NCBI GenBank assembly: GCA_948330435.1
Contig: CAOJBY010000005.1
Coordinates: 1 to 64,000, forward strand
Source of the DNA: an uncultured Lachnoclostridium sp.
GTDB taxonomy: Bacteria > Bacillota > Clostridia > Lachnospirales > Lachnospiraceae
Direction of reading: 5' to 3'
DNA length: 64,000 bases
The translations under genes were made by a program, and so were the position numbers. The notes beneath the pieces were generated by a model. It had not been told where the DNA came from, did not search any database, and saw only the letters and a program-made list of their open reading frames with translations. Positions 58,821 through 64,000 of this stretch are shown here, in pieces (positions within the stretch are counted from its first letter, which is position 1; the number at the start of each line of letters is the position of its first letter).

Positions 58821-60917
58821 TCAACTTTGTATTTTAATTTCTCTCTTCTTTAAAATCCGATAGGTTGTCTCTGGCACCAACTCTTTTACCTGCTCCCAGT
58901 CGCCATTTTTTATTGCTTCTCTAACCTTTTTTGCTGAAATAATCCCGATGCCCCGTTTCTCTAACCTTGGGATCTCGACAAATTGAATCCCATATTGGGG
59001 GAGTATTCTTCCCATAGAATCATTATACTGTGCCGTCACAATATCAGTTGGTTCTTCCCCTGCAAAACGCACCTTAATGTTCAATGCCGGAGCAATATAC
59101 TTACCAAAAATGATTACATCCTTGGATGTATCAAGTGTCATTTCAGGTTTAAACATCTCCTTAGTGAAATAGTCCGGAAAAGTAAATGCAGATATTACAT
59201 ATTGTCCGCTTGGCAGCACAACAATATTAGGATTTTGTGCCGTACATGCACGTACCATCTCAAAACGTTCTTCAAAAGGAATTTCTGATTTATCTTCTTG
59301 TACCACAAAAATATACAAACACTCTACCTGGCTTGCTGCATACTCAATCAAGTACTTATGTCCATAGGTAAGGGGATTACAATTCATAACAATTGCTCCA
59401 TTGCAGCCTCCCTCTTTCCCTTTCCGATACATTCCTTTGAATTCTTCTAAATAATTCTCCAATTCTTTATCCAATCCGTCTTCATACACATTTTTTTCAT
59501 ATATAAAAGTATCATCTATTATACATTTTTCTTTCCATGAATTATCATAATCCTCTTGAAACATTTTTAACAAATAATCTGCACACAATTGATAGCCAAA
59601 AGCATTCAGATGTGTTGGACTCTCTAAAAAATAACTCTTTATTCCGCTTCGATCCAGTGTATTAAAAATATCCTCCAAATGGTATATTTTTATCTTTATC
59701 TGTTCCAAAATCTCTTTCTCAATTTTTTCATCTATAAACAGAATTATCATATCTCCCTCTTTCAAAGGATCTTGATTGAGCCGCTTGATACTTTCATATA
59801 TTCCCATACCGCATATTCCTTCATTTACCACCTCATAAACCACATCTCCAAAAAATTGATTGATTTTTTCTTGCAAAAGACTGGCTATTGTATTCTCATC
59901 ATCAACCAATGGCCCATATACAAAGCTATTGCCCGACAAATAAATATGATTTTTAATCTTTTCCGGTACACCCTTTGTAACTCTATTCCCATTTATCACA
60001 TTAAAATGCTTCCCTGCAATATCCTGCATATAATATAAATGATTTTTCCTAATCACCGAGGAAATGTTTAAACATTCATCTATAAACTCCTTTTTATCCT
60101 CTCCTATGGATAATACTTGCTGTAAAAGTTCTGCGTATTGCTCCCTATTTTCTAAATAATGACTCCATTTCTTATCACCATAAATTCTGGCATTTACTCG
60201 CTCTTTCTCTTCCTCAGTTATATTCCAGATATTATATGAAGTAGGTATGCTGACAACATACAATTTTATTCCCTTTGCTTTACATCTGTTTAAAAGAAGA
60301 GCATATTCTAATTCTATTTGTAATCGACAAAATGAGTATAATGGTATTGTCAAATATGTCTTTGTCTCTTCATTGACAATTAGCACCTCATCATCCTTTG
60401 TTTCTAATGCATCATTCCATGAAATTTTCTCCACTGTATCAAAATAGCTTTCATAATATTTAAAATATGTATAGATCTTCTCGCTTAAAGCCCCCAACAT
60501 GCACACTTTAATTTTTCTATATCCTTTTGCTTCCATTAACCTTGCCAATTGTATATTACTTATATCCAGCCATTTATAGCCCGGCTCCGCATCGAGCCGG
60601 TTTCTGTAATAACATTCAACAAGTCGCCCTTTTTCATCAAAAACAGGAATTGAATTATATTTTGTTTTATCAAAAAACCGGTTCACCTCCAGGAGATAAT
60701 CTTTATGCAAAAAAATTTTCTTAAAATTTCTATTTATAACACCCTTACCCCGCAAAAAATCGGCATAAGAAATAATCCCTGTTACCTTTTCATCCCCATC
60801 TTTTACAAAAGCTATCCGATTGGGATAAAATGTAAAAAAGGCTTTCAACATGTCATCATCCACCGGTTCTTGTATACAATAACATTCCGTATTTACTACT
60901 TTACATAAGTTTTCCAT
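58821..60917 (-). CDS. CBS-like - SGNH hydrolase-like - CitC-type adenylyltransferase fusion
   Basis: 698 residues in three parts. Residues about 20-110 resemble a CBS-pair fold (NRIAFVKDGDEKVTGIISYADFL, SIPVFDEKGRLVECYYRNRL). Residues about 322-455 look like an SGNH hydrolase (IYLSGNSFVYGP with the GNS at 329-331, His436 in SPTHLNAFGY). Residues about 500-698 match the C-terminal nucleotidyltransferase of citrate lyase ligase: NCNPLTYGHKYL with the TxGH motif at 517-520 and ISAKKVREAI. No citrate lyase genes are near, so it probably activates a small acid or sugar-linked group for the glycan made by its neighbours; this is inference. The gene is somewhat more AT-rich than its neighbours. Confidence 0.7.
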   Translation of the reverse strand: MENLCKVVNTECYCIQEPVDDDMLKAFFTFYPNRIAFVKDGDEKVTGIISYADFLRGKGVINRNFKKIFLHKDYLLEVNRFFDKTKYNSIPVFDEKGRLVECYYRNRLDAEPGYKWLDISNIQLARLMEAKGYRKIKVCMLGALSEKIYTYFKYYESYFDTVEKISWNDALETKDDEVLIVNEETKTYLTIPLYSFCRLQIELEYALLLNRCKAKGIKLYVVSIPTSYNIWNITEEEKERVNARIYGDKKWSHYLENREQYAELLQQVLSIGEDKKEFIDECLNISSVIRKNHLYYMQDIAGKHFNVINGNRVTKGVPEKIKNHIYLSGNSFVYGPLVDDENTIASLLQEKINQFFGDVVYEVVNEGICGMGIYESIKRLNQDPLKEGDMIILFIDEKIEKEILEQIKIKIYHLEDIFNTLDRSGIKSYFLESPTHLNAFGYQLCADYLLKMFQEDYDNSWKEKCIIDDTFIYEKNVYEDGLDKELENYLEEFKGMYRKGKEGGCNGAIVMNCNPLTYGHKYLIEYAASQVECLYIFVVQEDKSEIPFEERFEMVRACTAQNPNIVVLPSGQYVISAFTFPDYFTKEMFKPEMTLDTSKDVIIFGKYIAPALNIKVRFAGEEPTDIVTAQYNDSMGRILPQYGIQFVEIPRLEKRGIGIISAKKVREAIKNGDWEQVKELVPETTYRILKKREIKIQS

Positions 60918-60942
60918 ACTTTTTCTTGCCCTTTCCTCAATG

Positions 60943-63087
60943 TCATACCTGAAAAATATTAAAAGTCTGACTCAGGAACTCATCTGTCAATACCAGAGAC
61001 GTAACCTCCTGCAGATCTAAGCTTGTATATTCTTTATCCAAAAATCCCAATATCATATCCGGAACATTCTGACTCACCGGAGTATGCAGCAAATCCGGGT
61101 ATAACCCTGAAAATTCCTTTGCATATTCCAGAATGCTCTCCTGTATTTCGCCGACAATCTCACGATGCTCTTTTGTCCTGGTTTCCTCCATAAAATTTAT
61201 CCGGCCATCATCCCCCATGAAATCAAAGGTTGGTTCCGGCGATGTCAATACCATTTCTAAAAACAGATAATATTTATAAACATTCAAATCAATCTCAAAG
61301 GCACCTTTTGACGGAAAATACGTCTCTACCTTAATGTCCCTGTCTATTTCTCCCGTATTCGGCTCTCTTCTCAAAAAATAGAAGCCTAAAAACTCTTTTT
61401 CCGGCACCAGCTTTTCTAACCCGTTCTGAACCTTTCCCGCTGCGACAAAGTCAATAAATGCAATCTTTTTATGCTCCGGAACTCCTGTTTGTGAAATATA
61501 ACGAACGTAGCTGTCTCTTTCTTTTGCACTTTGATCCAGAATATCCTGCTGATACCTTTTCAAATAGCGTTTCAGCATCTCACTGTCTTCTGCTCTGATT
61601 TCCTCCGCCCCGCCGTCTGCATCTACATGAAATCTCTTACGAAGCAACTGGCGAATACTCCCCCAGAAATCCATCCCTGCAACATGAGATATATCTTTTT
61701 CATTCCATACGGCAGCCGCCAGTACCGCCCGTCTTGAAGTGTAAAAATATTCTCCCTTTGGGAACTTCTCTTCTTTCTGTTCTTTGCAAATCTCATGGCA
61801 GAGTTTCTCGATTAAATAAGCATCCCTTGAGGGATATAATACATAATCACATCCAAATCTCTGAACCTGCTGCATAAGCCACACGGTAAAATAAAAAACC
61901 ATAGGTGCAATCAGCATATAGGCAAAATCATGCAGGCATTCAACTTTCATCCTGCCTTTTGTCCCCGATAAAATAAAGGGATCCTGAAATGCCTTTTCAC
62001 ATAGAAGGCCCATTGCCAGGTGATCCATAAAGTTCAAATCCGATGCCAGGAGACTGCGGTAGCTGGAGCTCTCCAGCAGTTCCCGTGCACCCATAATCTG
62101 AAATGCATCCAGTCCTGCTGCCCTTGCACTTCTAAAATCCGCCACTTCATTATCACCAATGTGCAGGCAATTATGACCCTCATATCCGTCCCGCTTTCTG
62201 TCTTCCAGATACATTTCAAACAATGCTTCATTTTTTGAGGTTCTTTTTTCGCAAGAGACATAGAGTTCATCATAGCCTTCATAGCCACATTTCTTAAGAA
62301 GCTCTGCAATGACTTTTTTCGGCAGATACATATCTGAGATCAGATAGATCTTTTTTCTTCCTTTGATACTGTTGAATAGTTCCAGCATCCTTTTTCTGGG
62401 AACCATAAATTCTGTTTCCACAGCAAGTTCCAGTTCCTGCAGCTCTATTCTGTCTGCTTCACTGATTCCGCCTAACTGTTGAATCCGATCATAAATCTCC
62501 TGGAAAGTCGGATTTCTTTTTTCTTCATAGAGCTGTCTCTCCCCTTCTATTCGCAGGGGGGCAAATCCGGGGAAAGGTTTCTTCCTTTCCACAATTGAAA
62601 AAATATCCGTAGGATACAATACCTTTCTCATAATAAGGGTATCAAATACATCGAAAGATATCACTTCATGCTTTGTGGCTTCTTTTCTTAAATCTTCAAA
62701 GCTTAGCTGAAAATAAGGAATGTCGTTTTCCTGATTCACATAAACCTGGGATAAGTCATTCCCTCTTACATCATACACAAGAATGCCATTTTGCCTGCAA
62801 AATTCTGCGATTCTATGGTAGATCACTCCAATCACCGCAGGACGGGCAATGATGACAATATTCTTCACGTTCAAAGCCAGCACATCTTTATAGTCCAGTA
62901 TGGGTTTCCCCCAAATGCTGCCCTCTTTCTTTTTTCTGTCCATCAATCCTACGATATGATAATCCTGTATTTTAGGCAAAAGTTCTCCTGTATTTTTTCC
63001 AATACCATACAGAATCAAAGGTTCTTCCTTTTTTTCCGCAAAATGCTTCTGAAATTCCTGGTATATATATGTTGTTTCATCATACAT
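60943..63087 (-). CDS. HAD-hydrolase-containing glycan-locus protein
   Basis: About 714 residues from the ATG at 63087 (GGGAGGA nine bases upstream); a GTG at 63105 is also open. Residues about 20-130 are a Rossmann-like domain (LILYGIGKNTGELLPKI) of the type seen in the other glycan proteins here. Residues about 145-350 are a HAD phosphatase core: motif I SFDVFDTLIMRK, motif II LISDMYLP, and CLHIGDNEVADFRSARAAG with the acidic motif IV. The rest (about 360-714) is an uncharacterised region common to such COG5610-type proteins. The substrate is unknown; neighbours suggest a sugar phosphate or polymer. Confidence 0.75.
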   Translation of the reverse strand: MYDETTYIYQEFQKHFAEKKEEPLILYGIGKNTGELLPKIQDYHIVGLMDRKKKEGSIWGKPILDYKDVLALNVKNIVIIARPAVIGVIYHRIAEFCRQNGILVYDVRGNDLSQVYVNQENDIPYFQLSFEDLRKEATKHEVISFDVFDTLIMRKVLYPTDIFSIVERKKPFPGFAPLRIEGERQLYEEKRNPTFQEIYDRIQQLGGISEADRIELQELELAVETEFMVPRKRMLELFNSIKGRKKIYLISDMYLPKKVIAELLKKCGYEGYDELYVSCEKRTSKNEALFEMYLEDRKRDGYEGHNCLHIGDNEVADFRSARAAGLDAFQIMGARELLESSSYRSLLASDLNFMDHLAMGLLCEKAFQDPFILSGTKGRMKVECLHDFAYMLIAPMVFYFTVWLMQQVQRFGCDYVLYPSRDAYLIEKLCHEICKEQKEEKFPKGEYFYTSRRAVLAAAVWNEKDISHVAGMDFWGSIRQLLRKRFHVDADGGAEEIRAEDSEMLKRYLKRYQQDILDQSAKERDSYVRYISQTGVPEHKKIAFIDFVAAGKVQNGLEKLVPEKEFLGFYFLRREPNTGEIDRDIKVETYFPSKGAFEIDLNVYKYYLFLEMVLTSPEPTFDFMGDDGRINFMEETRTKEHREIVGEIQESILEYAKEFSGLYPDLLHTPVSQNVPDMILGFLDKEYTSLDLQEVTSLVLTDEFLSQTFNIFQV

Positions 63088-63126
63088 ATTCCCTGATCCT
63101 CCCACCGTCCATTACTTATGTCAATC

Positions 63127-64000
63127 TTAATCCAACAGGGATCTCCAATAATGATTCGGATCCATATATTTATTTCTTTCCCTTATCTTACGAATAGAAT
63201 AACTGCCCATTTGCGGCAGCAATTCTCTATGTTCATACAAATAAATAATCTTATTTGCAAGCTGCTCCGTATCTCCAACGTTCACCACAAAACCGTTCCT
63301 TCCTTCTTCCACATCATCCCTGGCACCGGAAGTATCTGTAATGACAAGCACAGCACCTGCCGCCATAGCCTCAGAATGGGAAATGCTGTGTCCCTCCCAT
63401 TCCGAGCAGCTTATACAGATATCCTGCTCCTGCCAGAACTCCATAATCTGCTCATGATCTACTACTCCAAGCATATGAATTTCATTATCCAGGCCCTTTT
63501 CTGTAATCTGTTTTCTTAATTCCCCCTCATAATCGCCGGAGCCTGCAATATTGAGGCAAAAGTTAACACGATTCTTTTTTAATCTTTCCCCTGCCTCCAA
63601 AAGAAGATCTATTCTTTTTTGCGTAGTTGAAATTCTTCCTGCATAGCCAATTTTAAGTGGCATCTCCCCTGCACTGTATTGACGCTTGCACTCTCCCGAC
63701 AAAGGAATCCGCCAGTACAAATCTTTCAATTTATGAGATGCAAAGCCCCTGTTCAAGAGTGTATTTTTTATCTTAGTACTTATTGTAAGACATACATCAA
63801 TATATTTCTCCCAGGTCATTAAGGTTCTGTAATAAATTTCCTCATCATTATGCAGAACGGCTATCACCCTTAATTTTGGATTCACATATCGCTTTATCAT
63901 GCAGGCTCCCATCATAATGTCAAAGGGGAAGTTGCATATCACGGTATGAGGACCCGTCTCTAAAATGCTTTTCACAGTATCTATGATCGGAATACCCACC
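63127..64000 (-). CDS. GT4-family glycosyltransferase, N-terminus cut by the window edge
   Basis: 290 residues are visible, ending in the window; a normal GT4 enzyme has another 70-100 at the N-terminus. The C-terminal GT-B domain is clear: GYAGRISTTQKRIDLLLEAG, LNIAGSGDYEGEL, IHMLGVVDHEQIMEFWQEQDICISCSEWEGHSISHSEAMAAG with the two acidic residues of the EX7E motif, and the donor-binding helix. The apparent GTG start at 63999 is only where the frame meets the edge. It leads the glycan cluster on the minus strand. Confidence 0.85.
   Translation of the reverse strand, partial: VGIPIIDTVKSILETGPHTVICNFPFDIMMGACMIKRYVNPKLRVIAVLHNDEEIYYRTLMTWEKYIDVCLTISTKIKNTLLNRGFASHKLKDLYWRIPLSGECKRQYSAGEMPLKIGYAGRISTTQKRIDLLLEAGERLKKNRVNFCLNIAGSGDYEGELRKQITEKGLDNEIHMLGVVDHEQIMEFWQEQDICISCSEWEGHSISHSEAMAAGAVLVITDTSGARDDVEEGRNGFVVNVGDTEQLANKIIYLYEHRELLPQMGSYSIRKIRERNKYMDPNHYWRSLLD

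Noticed and set aside
1..64000. tRNA, rRNA, insertion sequences, integrase or attachment sites
   Set aside because: None was recognised by motif or by encoded protein on either strand.

Overview
The window looks like a chromosomal segment of a motile Gram-positive anaerobe of the Lachnospiraceae (Clostridia). The evidence is the layout of the flagellar genes (a very long flgB-to-fliA run carrying flbD, FliY, CheC, CheD and CheV), CsrA with its antagonist FliW, lipoproteins and ATG/GTG/TTG starts behind GGAGG-type ribosome sites, and the absence of outer-membrane P- and L-ring genes (no flgH or flgI). The genus is not certain. No tRNA, rRNA, CRISPR array, insertion sequence or prophage was found.

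Left end, 1-12.2 kb: accessory and housekeeping genes. A strikingly AT-rich gene (89-3661, minus) encodes a 1190-residue fusion of a calcineurin-like metallophosphoesterase and an Hsp90/GHKL-type ATPase. It looks horizontally acquired and is the best candidate here for an undescribed conflict or defence protein. A strong bidirectional terminator separates it from a purine permease - MscL - CapA-like cluster, an operon of a zinc-ribbon membrane protein and a DUF4358 lipoprotein, and, on the plus strand, an ABC-F ATPase and a PilZ protein. Two palindromic elements sharing a roughly 35-bp core follow the ABC-F and PilZ genes; one is a 218-bp near-palindrome with 53-bp perfect arms.

Centre, 12.2-43.2 kb (all minus strand): one long fla/che transcription unit behind a near-consensus sigma-A promoter at 43214-43242. 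The order is flgB, fliE, fliF, fliG, fliH, fliI, fliJ, fliK, flgD, a TIGR02530-type gene, flgE, flbD, motA, motB, fliM, cheY, flgC, fliY, fliO, fliP, fliQ, fliR, flhB, flhA, fliA, two rod/hook genes (flgF/flgG type), cheC, cheD, cheV and a degenerate EAL-HDOD protein. A REC-HD-GYP-GGDEF protein and a hybrid histidine kinase come next, possibly as a separate unit. Peculiarities are a displaced flgC, no fliL, no flhF/flhG, and a FliY with two identical CheY-binding-like peptides in its linker.

Right of the promoter, 43.3-55.7 kb: a lytic transglycosylase with its own sigma-A promoter; a late operon flgM-flgN-flgK-flgL-DUF6470-fliW-csrA behind a perfect sigma-28 -10 element and closed by a long hairpin terminator; and cheA-cheW-cheR-cheB. 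Divergent from cheA is a pair encoding a FliK-like protein and a free-standing FlhB C-terminal domain (FlhB2).

Right end, 55.7-64 kb: a minus-strand glycan cluster with an epimerase-DUF4422 fusion, a hexapeptide acetyltransferase, a CBS-like/SGNH/CitC-like adenylyltransferase fusion, a HAD-containing protein and a GT4 glycosyltransferase cut by the window edge. It probably builds or decorates a surface or flagellar glycan.

Together the genes build the flagellum, time its assembly (FliA/FlgM, FliW/CsrA, FliK/FlhB), steer it (Che proteins with the FliY/CheC phosphatases and CheD) and connect it to cyclic-di-GMP (PilZ, HD-GYP-GGDEF, degenerate EAL-HDOD).
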